Translations under genes and position numbers: made by a program | Shown: one piece after another, positions 27,283 through 35,774 of the stretch | How the letters are laid out: the number at the start of each line of letters is the position of its first letter | Position numbering within the stretch: the first letter of the stretch is position 1 | Origin: Bifidobacterium vansinderenii | GTDB taxonomy: Bacteria; Actinomycetota; Actinomycetes; Actinomycetales; Bifidobacteriaceae | Direction of reading: 5' to 3' | Assembly: GCF_002234915.1 (NCBI RefSeq) | Contig: NZ_NEWD01000026.1 | Location: forward strand, 32,696 to 96,695 | DNA: 64,000 bases | The notes under the pieces: model-generated | The model's database searches: none | What the model saw: only the letters and a program-made list of their open reading frames with translations | What the model was told of the DNA's origin: nothing

Positions 27283-28554
27283 ATGACCGCACCATCCTCC
27301 TCCGCATTCGACGTCGCGACGCGCGATCCGAAGTACGTGCTCGGCACGCCGGAGAACCGTGTGTTCCTCGAAGCCGCGCGCAACGGCCTGCTCGATTTCG
27401 GCCACGCGTTCCCCTCGCCCGGCGGCGGCTCCTACTGGCTGGGCGACGACGGCACGCCGTGGAAGGACCGCAACCGCGAGACGTGGATCACCTGCCGCAT
27501 GACGCACGTGTATTCGCTCGGCGCGATGCTTGGTCATCCCGGTTCCGAAGAGCTGATCGACGCCGGCCTGCGCGGTCTCGCCGGCGAACTGCATGACAAC
27601 GCCAACGGCGGCTGGTACGCGGCCGTAACGCCCGAGGGTGGGCACGTCGGCACCAAGCAGTGCTACGCGCACGCCTTCGTGCTGCTCGCCGCGTCCTCCG
27701 CCCTGCTGGCTGGCCGGCCGGGTGCCGCCGAGCTGCTTGCCGACGCGCAGGACGTGTTCCTCAAGCGGTTCTGGGACGACGAGACCGGTCTGGCCGTGGA
27801 CACGTGGAACGAGGACTTCACCGAACTCGACCCCTACCGTGGACTCAACGCCAACATGCACTCCGTGGAGGCGTTCCTGGCCGTGGCAGACGCCACCGGC
27901 GACGAATCCTGGCGCGAGCGCGCCGGGTGCATCGTCGATCACGTGATCGGCTGGGCATCCTCCAACGAATGGCGCATTCCCGAGCACTTCCACACCGACT
28001 GGAGCTTGGACCTCGAATGCAACCGCGAACGCCCCGACGACCAGTTCAAGCCGTACGGCGCCACGCCGGGTCATGGCATCGAGTGGGCTCGTCTGATCAC
28101 GCAGTACGCGTTGAGTGTTCCCGGTCTGCCGGAATCGAAGAGAACCGCGCTGGTGGAGGCTGCCGAATCCCTGTTCCGCCGTGCCGTGGCCGACGCGTGG
28201 GATGCGGACGGTGCGCCCGGACTCGTGTACACCACCGACTGGAACGGTGTTCCCGTGGTGCACGACCGCATGCACTGGACGCTCGCCGAGGCGATCAACA
28301 CGTCGTCCGTGCTCGCGCACGTGACCGGCAGGAGCGAATACGCCGACTGGTACGCCACGTTCTTGGCGTACGGGGACGAGTATGTGATGGATCACAAGCA
28401 CGGCTCTTGGTTCCACCAGCTCGATCGCGAGAACCGCGTGATCGGCACGGTGTGGCCGGGCAAGTCCGACCTGTACCACGCCACGCAGTCCATGATCATT
28501 CCGTTGCTGCCCGATCCGGCGGTGTCGATCGCCACCGCGGTGAAACGCGGCTGA
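27283..28554 (+). CDS. AGE-superfamily mannose isomerase/epimerase
   Basis: This 423-residue protein has the (alpha/alpha)6-barrel pattern of N-acylglucosamine 2-epimerase relatives. Signatures include RETWITCRMTHVYSLG near 70, NANMHSVEAFLAV near 190 and PGHGIEWARLITQYA near 265. These are closest to D-mannose isomerases (YihS-like), which turn mannose into fructose; cellobiose 2-epimerase activity is an alternative. It is the last gene of the mannan operon, and GAAAGGA at 27268-27274 marks the start. It would feed mannose released by the mannosidase into central metabolism. A clear terminator follows. Confidence 0.85.
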   Translation: MTAPSSSAFDVATRDPKYVLGTPENRVFLEAARNGLLDFGHAFPSPGGGSYWLGDDGTPWKDRNRETWITCRMTHVYSLGAMLGHPGSEELIDAGLRGLAGELHDNANGGWYAAVTPEGGHVGTKQCYAHAFVLLAASSALLAGRPGAAELLADAQDVFLKRFWDDETGLAVDTWNEDFTELDPYRGLNANMHSVEAFLAVADATGDESWRERAGCIVDHVIGWASSNEWRIPEHFHTDWSLDLECNRERPDDQFKPYGATPGHGIEWARLITQYALSVPGLPESKRTALVEAAESLFRRAVADAWDADGAPGLVYTTDWNGVPVVHDRMHWTLAEAINTSSVLAHVTGRSEYADWYATFLAYGDEYVMDHKHGSWFHQLDRENRVIGTVWPGKSDLYHATQSMIIPLLPDPAVSIATAVKRG

Positions 28555-28568
28555 TTCCCGGATATACG

Positions 28569-28597
28569 AAGGCTCCCGGCGGTTTGCCGGGAGCCTT
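28569..28597. terminator. Bidirectional hairpin terminator ending the mannan operon
   Basis: AAGGCTCCCGGC (28569-28580) pairs perfectly with GCCGGGAGCCTT (28586-28597) across a 5-base loop, followed by GTGTTT. It separates the convergent isomerase gene and the minus-strand YesL-like gene. Confidence 0.85.
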
Positions 28598-28612
28598 GTG
28601 TTTGTGCGGGTC

Positions 28613-29233
28613 TTACCGGATGATGGCGGCACGGCGCATCAGCGCGATCACGAGCCATGCGGTGCAACCGGTGAGCACGATGCCCCACAACGCGCCGGCG
28701 AGAACCGGGCCGCCGGGCGCGAACAGCAGTACGGCGAACGGAACGGTGTTCAGGGCCGTGACGGCGAATGCGATCAGCGGATGCGCCAACGCCACGGCGA
28801 ACGACTGGCGGATCTGAGCGCCCACAGTGAGTTCGCTGCGGGCCATGACCGGGAACACGAAGCTCAAACCGGCGGCGATTACGGCGATCACGGCCGCGCA
28901 GATGCCGTAGGCAAGCGAGGCGAACGTCACGCTGGGCAGTCGGTGCGTGATGTACCACAGGTCGAACATGGACAAGGCCCAGAAGACCTCGATGATGAGC
29001 GTGACGGCGATGGACGTGCCAAGCCGGCGACGGAACGCGGTGAGGAACTTGCGCAGTACATGCGCATCGTCGCCCTCGTGGATGTCGCGTGCCACCTCGT
29101 ACAGCGCTGCGGTGGACGCTCCGGCGGTGACGACCGGCAGGCAACAGACGGCCCATGCGACGTTGACCATGGCGAGGTCACCGATGGTGGACATGACATC
29201 GTTGTAGGCGTTGCTTTGGGCGAGGGTTTTCAT
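28613..29233 (-). CDS. YesL-like (DUF624) membrane protein
   Basis: A 206-residue protein with about four to five membrane spans and the DUF624/YesL pattern: IGDLAMVNVAWAVCCLPVVT near residue 17 and ALYEVARDIHEGDD near 50. Members usually sit next to sugar ABC transporters and polysaccharide-use genes, as here. The molecular role is unknown. ATG 29233 is preceded by AAGGAG with 8-base spacing. The gene 93 bp upstream on the same strand is a membrane-anchored protein of unknown function that may work with it. Confidence 0.85.
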   Translation of the reverse strand: MKTLAQSNAYNDVMSTIGDLAMVNVAWAVCCLPVVTAGASTAALYEVARDIHEGDDAHVLRKFLTAFRRRLGTSIAVTLIIEVFWALSMFDLWYITHRLPSVTFASLAYGICAAVIAVIAAGLSFVFPVMARSELTVGAQIRQSFAVALAHPLIAFAVTALNTVPFAVLLFAPGGPVLAGALWGIVLTGCTAWLVIALMRRAAIIR

Positions 29234-29326
29234 GATGAACTCCTTGTTCGGTATTGCATGCGGTACGTGCACGGTGCGACGGTGTGCATAAGAGGATGAG
29301 TCTGGGGATAACAGGAACGTTTCTGT

Positions 29327-30082
29327 TCAGCCGCGCAGATAGTCGATGAATCGCTGTGCGTTGGCGCGGTTGGCGGATTCCTGCGCCAGTCCGATGTAGG
29401 TGGGGTTGATGCCCGCCGTGTCGGCCTCGGTGTCCGCGCCGGTCGTGTTCCGCCACCGGTCGAATCCGGCCAGATTCACGCCGAATGGTTCGGCTGCGCC
29501 CTTGCCGGATCCGTTGTATTCCGGATCGTCGGTATCACGGTCGTCGAATCCGGCGAATTCGGTGATGCTGCCGGCGAGCGCGGTGTGCTGATTGGCGGTG
29601 AGCGTGCCGTCGAGGTCGGTCATGTAGCCATATCCGGCGAGCGTGGCGAAATCGTCCCGGTCGGCGATGATCACGTCGATCTCGCCGTTGCCGAGCATGG
29701 TCTGCAGTTTGGCCAGACCGTCCTTGTCAAGATCGAAGTAGTCGTCGACGAGCACGCCCGACTCACGCCCCTCGGGCAGATTCAGCGCCGTTGCGGCGCC
29801 GGCCTGCAACGCCGATGCCGTCGCGGTGTCGATGGTGTTGTTGATCACGGCCACGTAGAGCGCGGGCCTGGGGGAAGGGAGAACGAACTGCACGGCGAGA
29901 AACGTCACGACGGCAAGGCCGGTGAGTGTGGCAAGTGTGCGGACCATGAGCTGATCCCGGAAGTACGACCAGCGCTGCCCGGCAGGAAGGGCGCGCAGGA
30001 TCGCCAGCCGGGAGCGGCCTGCGTCGGCCAGCTCCGCAGCGGTCCTCGCACGCGTGGAATCGGCGGGATCCTGTGACGTCAT
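29327..30082 (-). CDS. Membrane-anchored protein of unknown function in the mannan locus
   Basis: This 251-residue protein has an alanine/arginine-rich cytoplasmic segment (1-48), one membrane helix (about 49-69) and an exported domain of about 180 residues. The exported part contains alternating helix/strand pieces such as LAKLQTMLGNGEIDVIIADRDDFATL, shown here in part only, reminiscent of a small solute-binding fold; I do not recognise a family with confidence. GGAGGTG precedes ATG 30082. It lies upstream of the yesL-like gene on the same strand and is divergent from the GH26 mannanase, with LacI-like sites between them. A sensor or accessory role is possible but unproven. Confidence 0.7.
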   Translation of the reverse strand: MTSQDPADSTRARTAAELADAGRSRLAILRALPAGQRWSYFRDQLMVRTLATLTGLAVVTFLAVQFVLPSPRPALYVAVINNTIDTATASALQAGAATALNLPEGRESGVLVDDYFDLDKDGLAKLQTMLGNGEIDVIIADRDDFATLAGYGYMTDLDGTLTANQHTALAGSITEFAGFDDRDTDDPEYNGSGKGAAEPFGVNLAGFDRWRNTTGADTEADTAGINPTYIGLAQESANRANAQRFIDYLRG

Positions 30083-30133
30083 CGTGCACCTCCAGTATCG
30101 ATATACAGCACTATACGTGGAAAATCGCATTTT

Positions 30134-30284
30134 GTGAAGCGGTTAAGTTTTGTTTTGAGAAATTCGATGAATTGAAAGCAATTATTCATAGGAATTTGCT
30201 AAAAAATATGAATTGTCTGCTGAACATATCAGATTATCTCGAGCTTCTTCACGTCTGGCCTATAGTGTCAATTAATCGGTTCAG
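30134..30284. promoter_or_regulatory. Two LacI-type operator-like sites in the divergent region before GH26
   Basis: GTGAAGCGGTTAAG (30134-30147) and ATTAATCGGTTCAG (30271-30284) share the AANCGGTT core with the sites at 17841 and 18198. The second lies just downstream of a possible -10 box, TATAGT (30261-30266), for the mannanase gene. The 240-bp region is markedly AT-rich and contains no gene. Confidence 0.5.
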
Positions 30285-30322
30285 TAATGCAATGCGGCAG
30301 CCGATGAGGAAGGACACCACCG

Positions 30323-32827
30323 ATGATCCCAGTAATGACCCAACCGTATCCGAATGGAAAAACCGGCGTACGATCACGACTACGGCGTATCACCGGCGTA
30401 TTGGCATGCGCCGGAATGATCCTGACGGGAGGAGTGCTCACCATGGCCACGACGGCAACCATCCCTACCGCATCCGCCGCGGAATCTTCATCCACGGTAG
30501 CCATTGCCGACCATGATGCCACGGCCGAGACTAGGGCGTTGTTCGCCAAACTGCGGGATGCGGACGGCTCGATCATGACCGGTCAGCAGCACGCCAACGA
30601 CTACGCGGTCTCCACCGACGAGGAGAACCAGGGCACCGGCTCCGACATCTACGCGCTCACCGGCGAATACCCGTCCGTCTGGGGCATGGACACGCTGTCG
30701 ATCTACGGACATGAAAGCCCCGGTGTGCGTCCGAACAACGCATGCGACGAGTCCTGTCAGGCGGGCAACATCGCCACTCTTGACGGTAAGATCAGGCAGG
30801 CCGACAGCCTCGGCGCCATGGTCACGCTTTCCTCGCACTGGTTCAATCCCGTTTCCGGCGGTGGTTTCAACGACACCACCAGGGCCGTCGACCGGATCCT
30901 GCCCGGCGGTACCGACCAGTCGGCGTTCAATGCGTACCTTGACCGCATCGCCGACCTCGCTAACGGTGCCAGGCGCGATGACGGCACGCTCATCCCGATC
31001 GTCTACCGTCCGCTGCACGAGAACAACGGATCATGGTTCTGGTGGGGCGCCACCCACGCCACCAGCGACGAATACAAGGAGCTCTACCGATACATCGTCG
31101 ATTACCTCACCGAGGTGAAGGACGTGCGCAACGTGCTCTTCTCTTACTCTCCCAACGGCACGTTCGGCGGGGACCTGAGCACGTATCTGGAAACCTACCC
31201 CGGCGACGACTACGTGGACGTGCTCGGCTACGACGCCTACGACAACGGTGATGTGAATGACTCCAGCGCGTGGGTCGCCGATGTGGTGAAGGACCTTGCG
31301 GCCATCGCCCGGCTCGGCAGGGAGAAGGGCAAGCCGGTCGCCATGACGGAGTTCGGCCGTGGCTCCAACAAGATGATCGCCGAGGACGGCAACGACGCCG
31401 ATGCCCAGTGGTTCACCCGCCTGCTGAATGGCATCACCAGAGACGCCGACGCCAGGCACATCGCCTATATGATGACCTGGGCCGACTTCGGCGGCAGCGG
31501 CTCGAGCTACGCCACCTACATTCCCCGCAAGGGCACCGCCCTTGGTGACGACTACGTGCGATACGCGTCCGATCCGGCCATCGCCATGGCCTCCGGCACG
31601 ACCGCCGACTACACCGGCACTTATGCCCCGACCCCGGTCGCCGCGTCCGCCCGCATCGTGACGCCCACCGAAGGATCCCGTAGCGACGACGGCGCTTTGA
31701 CCGTTCGCGCGCGAGTTCGCGGCACGGTCGCCACCAAGGCGTGGTTCACCGTGAACGACGATGACACCCGACACGAACTGGCTGCGGACTCCGCCGACGG
31801 AGGACTCTACCTTACCGGAACATGGCAGGCGCCAGCCGAGCTGCTCGTCAACGACAAGGCTGTTCTGCATCTCGCCGTGCAGACAGGGGCCGGCATGCTC
31901 ACCGACAAGACTGTGGTAGTGCTCGGTGAACGTCCCGCACAGTCGGCGGACGTGGTGGACGACTACGACGGTTATGTGGACGACACCGATCTGCGGGCCT
32001 CCTATTCCGTGGCCAATGCGTCGTCGTCGGCGATCTCGCTGCGGGCCAACGACGCGGACGCCCGGTCCGCCGGCGCTACTGGAGCCAATGCGTTGAAAAT
32101 CGACTACGACTTCGACAAGGTCCCGGGCTACATGGGCGCCTCGCTTGTCCTGTCCGGCACTAAGGACTGGTCGGCTTACGACCATCTCAACCTGTACGTC
32201 GAATCCGACGGATCCGCGCACAAGTTCGTCGTGCAGCTGCAGGCCGGCGGCGTGACCTTCGAGGCCTACCCGTCGCTTGCCGAATCGGGTGCACGCACGG
32301 TGAGCATTCCGCTCTCCGACTTCACGACCGCCCCTTGGGACACTGCGAACGCCGGGGCCGTGCTCGACGCCGACAAGCTCACGACGGTCAGTTCGTTCTC
32401 GCTGTATCTCAACGACGGGGATCAGGATCTCGACCCGCTGCCGAACGGCAAGACCCGCCCGCGTACCGGCACGATCGTGGTCGATTCGATTCGCTGGAGC
32501 AATGGCGTTCCCGGTGACGGTGGCTCTGGGAACGGCAATGGAGGGGAAGATGGCGACGTCGATGGTGGCTTCAACGGCAATGGCAGTGCCGACGATAACG
32601 GCTCCGAGGACGTCGTGACGCCCAAGCCGAGTGATATGGCATCTCCGTCTCCGTCATCGTCCAACGCCCGGCCGGGTGACTCGTCCGCCGGGCAGGCGAC
32701 CGCGAAACCCGAACGACCGATGAGGACGCTGTCCCGTACCGGTATCGCGGTGTCTGCTCTGGTCGTCGGTGCACTTGCGTTCGGTGGAATCGGCCTTGGT
32801 CTACGTGGTGTTCGCCGCCGCGGATGA
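30323..32827 (+). CDS. Cell-surface GH26 endo-beta-1,4-mannanase
   Basis: An 834-residue exported enzyme. A signal peptide ends near residue 53 (TASAA). The GH26 domain (about 65-430) has acid/base Glu233 in YRPLHENNGSWFWWG and nucleophile Glu343 in AMTEFGRGSN. An Ig-like segment (about 437-530) and a CBM23-like mannan-binding module (about 537-725, with YVESDGSAHKFVVQLQAGG) follow. The C terminus has a disordered glycine/aspartate/serine/proline stretch, then LSRTG (803-807), a hydrophobic helix and RRRG, a non-canonical sortase signal. The layout recalls the cell-associated B. adolescentis mannanase BaMan26A. It would make manno-oligosaccharides at the cell surface for the neighbouring ABC importer. 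Confidence 0.92.
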   Translation: MIPVMTQPYPNGKTGVRSRLRRITGVLACAGMILTGGVLTMATTATIPTASAAESSSTVAIADHDATAETRALFAKLRDADGSIMTGQQHANDYAVSTDEENQGTGSDIYALTGEYPSVWGMDTLSIYGHESPGVRPNNACDESCQAGNIATLDGKIRQADSLGAMVTLSSHWFNPVSGGGFNDTTRAVDRILPGGTDQSAFNAYLDRIADLANGARRDDGTLIPIVYRPLHENNGSWFWWGATHATSDEYKELYRYIVDYLTEVKDVRNVLFSYSPNGTFGGDLSTYLETYPGDDYVDVLGYDAYDNGDVNDSSAWVADVVKDLAAIARLGREKGKPVAMTEFGRGSNKMIAEDGNDADAQWFTRLLNGITRDADARHIAYMMTWADFGGSGSSYATYIPRKGTALGDDYVRYASDPAIAMASGTTADYTGTYAPTPVAASARIVTPTEGSRSDDGALTVRARVRGTVATKAWFTVNDDDTRHELAADSADGGLYLTGTWQAPAELLVNDKAVLHLAVQTGAGMLTDKTVVVLGERPAQSADVVDDYDGYVDDTDLRASYSVANASSSAISLRANDADARSAGATGANALKIDYDFDKVPGYMGASLVLSGTKDWSAYDHLNLYVESDGSAHKFVVQLQAGGVTFEAYPSLAESGARTVSIPLSDFTTAPWDTANAGAVLDADKLTTVSSFSLYLNDGDQDLDPLPNGKTRPRTGTIVVDSIRWSNGVPGDGGSGNGNGGEDGDVDGGFNGNGSADDNGSEDVVTPKPSDMASPSPSSSNARPGDSSAGQATAKPERPMRTLSRTGIAVSALVVGALAFGGIGLGLRGVRRRG

Positions 32828-32933
32828 ACGGGTCGAATACGTACAACGCGAAACTGGCGCGTCCATTGCCATTGTCACCGATGCTAGTATTGCGAACGAC
32901 TGTACTGGTTAAGCTGAACGGTGGGGACTACAG

Positions 32934-33974
32934 ATGGGCGCGTCAAAATCCACAATCACCATTGCCGATGTGGCCAAGGCGGCCGGAGTGTCCACGAGCG
33001 CGGTCTCGTACGCGCTCAACGGCAAGAAGGGTGTCTCCGAGAAGACTCGCGCTAGGGTGCTCGAGGTAGCCGAATCCATGGGATGGCGTCCCAACAGCGC
33101 CGCCAAGGCGTTGTCCGACTCTCGTTCTCGTTCGATCGGCGTGGTGCTGCTCCTGCACGACACCGAGGAGTTCGCATCCGGATCGTATGCCATGGAATGC
33201 CTCGCCGGGCTGAGCCGTGTGTTGGAGGAAGTCGACTATTCGATCACCCTGCGCATGACCACGGGCGGTGCGGCCGCCGCCTGCCGCATCCATCGGGACT
33301 GGATCGAGTCCGGCCGCGTGGACGCCCACCTCGTGCTGGGCGTGGAATTCGGCGATCCTCGACTGGAACTGTTCCGCGAGCATCCCGACGTTCCCGCACT
33401 GTTCCTCGCGCAACAGCAAACCACCAAGGGCTTGCCCACGCTCTACAGCCAGGACGACGAGGGCGCGCGTGCGGTGGTTCGTCATCTGCACGAGCTCGGC
33501 CACACGCACATCGCCCGCGTGGCCGGCCCCGAGCAGTACATGCACACGCTGATCCGCGACAGCGCCACCATGGACGAGTGCGCCAGACTCGGCATGCGCT
33601 GCGACAGCCTGCACGGCGAATACATGCGCGACGACGGCGCCCGACTTACCTCCATGTTCCTCAACTTCAGCGATCACGCCACCGCCATCGTCTACGACAG
33701 CGATTCATCGGCCATCGGCGGACTGCATGCGGTGACCGCCCAGGGGCTCGTCGTGCCGGACGACATCTCGCTAGTGTCGTGGGACGATTCCGCGGCATGT
33801 CGGTCCGCGAAGCCGCCGCTCACCGCGCTGCACCGTGATGTCCGATCCATCGGCGATAAGGCAGGCCGGCTGCTGCTCCGCATGATCGACGGGGAGACTG
33901 TCGGCGCGGTGCCGGAGGACCCGTACACGCTTGTGGTGCGTGACAGCACCGCGGCTCCGAAGCCGACGGACTGA
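32934..33974 (+). CDS. LacI-family transcriptional regulator 2 of the mannan locus
   Basis: A 346-residue LacI protein with its helix-turn-helix at about residues 8-54 (TIADVAKAAGVSTSAVSYAL) and a sugar-binding domain ending DPYTLVVRDSTA. It is paralogous to the regulator at 26199 throughout: both share the ESGR/ATGAVDA-type segment, ELFREHPD/ELFKSHPD and the final SWDDS region. It follows the mannanase gene by 106 bp. The start has only a weak purine-rich site (GTGGGGA). Together the two regulators probably control surface degradation and import of mannan. Confidence 0.92.
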   Translation: MGASKSTITIADVAKAAGVSTSAVSYALNGKKGVSEKTRARVLEVAESMGWRPNSAAKALSDSRSRSIGVVLLLHDTEEFASGSYAMECLAGLSRVLEEVDYSITLRMTTGGAAAACRIHRDWIESGRVDAHLVLGVEFGDPRLELFREHPDVPALFLAQQQTTKGLPTLYSQDDEGARAVVRHLHELGHTHIARVAGPEQYMHTLIRDSATMDECARLGMRCDSLHGEYMRDDGARLTSMFLNFSDHATAIVYDSDSSAIGGLHAVTAQGLVVPDDISLVSWDDSAACRSAKPPLTALHRDVRSIGDKAGRLLLRMIDGETVGAVPEDPYTLVVRDSTAAPKPTD

Positions 33975-34049
33975 CTGACGGCCGAGGGGCGCCATCGCCC
34001 ACGGCGGTCTCCGGCCCGCGTTCCTCCCCGCCTGCATTCACTACCCTCG

Positions 34050-34078
34050 TTACATAAAGTTCCCGTAGGTTTTGTAAT
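34050..34078 (+). promoter_or_regulatory. Sigma-70-type promoter for the amino-acid permease
   Basis: TTACAT (34050-34055) and TGTAAT (34073-34078) are 17 bp apart, in an AT-rich stretch 91 bp upstream of the permease start. Confidence 0.45.
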
Positions 34079-34168
34079 CTAAAGCAATTGCCGTATTGCG
34101 AGGAATCGCACGAGGAATCGCACTGTATCGCGATTGCCGCCGCGCACACGGCGGGAAATGAGGAGTGT

Positions 34169-35683
34169 ATGCAAGACGTCGAGGAACTTGACGCGGAAAA
34201 CCAGATGAACCGTGGCCTGAAAAACCGTCACGTGCAGTTCATCGCCATCGGAGGAACCATCGGAACGGGCCTGTTCCTCGGTTCGGGCAAATCGATCTCG
34301 CTCACCGGTCCGAGCATCGTGTTCGTCTATATCGCCGTGGGCATCATCATGTTCCTGCTCATGCGCGCCATCGGCGAGATGATGTACCGCGACCCGAGCC
34401 AGCACACGTTCATCAACTTCATCACCCGCTATCTGGGTCGCGGTTGGGGACACTTCGCCGGCTGGACGTACTGGATCGTGCTGATTCTCATCGGCATGAG
34501 CGAGATCACGGCCGTGTCCACATACTTCGTCACGTTCTTCGACACGTTCGGCATCGACCTCAGCCATTGGAAATGGCTGATCGAGCTGTGCTTCCTCGTG
34601 GCGCTGTCCGGCATCAATCTGATTGCGGTGAAGGTGTTCGGCGAGGCCGAGTTCTGGTTCTCCATGATCAAGATCACGCTGATCTGCGGCATGATCGCCA
34701 CCGCCGTGGTCATGCTCGTGATCGGATACCATTACCCGGCCGTGCAGATCACCGGCTCCGACCACATCAGCCCCGCCGGCCATGTGAGCTTCTCTAACAT
34801 CACCGACGGATTCTCACTCGCGCCGAACGGCTGGCTTGCCCTGCTCATGAGCTTCCAGATGGTGTTCTACGCCTACCAGATGATCGAGTTCATCGGCGTG
34901 ACCGTGTCTGAGACGCAGAACCCGCGCAAGGTGCTGCCCAAGGCGATCAACGAGATCATCCTGCGCGTGCTGATCTTCTACGTGGGTGCGCTCGTGGCGA
35001 TCATGGTGATCGTGCCGTGGCGCAACTTCCAGCCCAACGCCGACGGATCGTTTGCCTCCCCGTTCATCATGGTGTTCAAGTACGCCGGCCTCGACTGGGC
35101 GGCCGCGCTCGTGTTCTTCGTGGTGATCACCGCCGCGTCGTCCGCGCTGAACTCGCTGCTCTACTCGGCCGGGCGTCACCTCTACCAGCTGGCCAAGGAA
35201 TCGCCGTCGCCCGCCATGCAGCGTCTCGGTGTGGTCTCGAAGAACCACGTGCCGGCTCGCGCGATCATCGTGTCCGCGCTCATGATCGTGCTGTCCCCGA
35301 TCATCAACGCGTTCCCGCAGGTCTCCAGCGCGTTCGTGCTGTTTTCGTCCGCCTCCTCGGCCGTGATCATCTTCATCTACACGCTGACGATGATCGCCCA
35401 TCGCCGCTACCGCGTGAGCGCCGACTTCATGGCCGACGGCTACGTGATGCCCGCCTACAAGTTCACCAACACGCTCGCCATCACGTTCTTCGTGTTTGTA
35501 TTCTGCACGCTGTTCATCTCCGACGACACGCGTGGCTCGGCCATCGCCGCGCTCGTGTGGCTGATCGTGTTCGGCGGATTCTGCCAGTGGCGTCAGCATC
35601 TGGAGGACCGCGACCTCAGGTCCGCCGTGAGCAAGGTGGACCGTTCGCGCAAGGACCGCTCGAAGGTCTCCGCCGACAAGTAG
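34169..35683 (+). CDS. Amino-acid permease, APC superfamily (AAT type) 1
   Basis: This 504-residue protein has twelve predicted membrane spans and the AAT signature GGTIGTGLFLGSG near residue 30, a FAGWTYW segment and the SETQNPRKVLPKAINEI loop. It imports an amino acid with protons; the substrate cannot be read from sequence, though D-serine/D-alanine/glycine (CycA-type) carriers are close in pattern. ATG 34169 is preceded by GAGGAG only three bases away. Its own promoter and terminator make it a single-gene unit. A second AAT permease lies at 43942-45465. Confidence 0.88.
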   Translation: MQDVEELDAENQMNRGLKNRHVQFIAIGGTIGTGLFLGSGKSISLTGPSIVFVYIAVGIIMFLLMRAIGEMMYRDPSQHTFINFITRYLGRGWGHFAGWTYWIVLILIGMSEITAVSTYFVTFFDTFGIDLSHWKWLIELCFLVALSGINLIAVKVFGEAEFWFSMIKITLICGMIATAVVMLVIGYHYPAVQITGSDHISPAGHVSFSNITDGFSLAPNGWLALLMSFQMVFYAYQMIEFIGVTVSETQNPRKVLPKAINEIILRVLIFYVGALVAIMVIVPWRNFQPNADGSFASPFIMVFKYAGLDWAAALVFFVVITAASSALNSLLYSAGRHLYQLAKESPSPAMQRLGVVSKNHVPARAIIVSALMIVLSPIINAFPQVSSAFVLFSSASSAVIIFIYTLTMIAHRRYRVSADFMADGYVMPAYKFTNTLAITFFVFVFCTLFISDDTRGSAIAALVWLIVFGGFCQWRQHLEDRDLRSAVSKVDRSRKDRSKVSADK

Positions 35684-35700
35684 AACGGACTCGGTATTTG

Positions 35701-35730
35701 ACGCCCCTCGGCCGATTGGTTGAGGGGCGT
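35701..35730 (+). terminator. Hairpin terminator after amino-acid permease 1
   Basis: ACGCCCCTC (35701-35709) pairs with GAGGGGCGT (35722-35730) around a 12-base loop and is followed by TGTC. It ends the permease unit before the AEC gene. Confidence 0.75.
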
Positions 35731-35774
35731 TGTCACGCCGTGCGTGACCGGGGAGCAACGGGAAAGGCGGGAGC

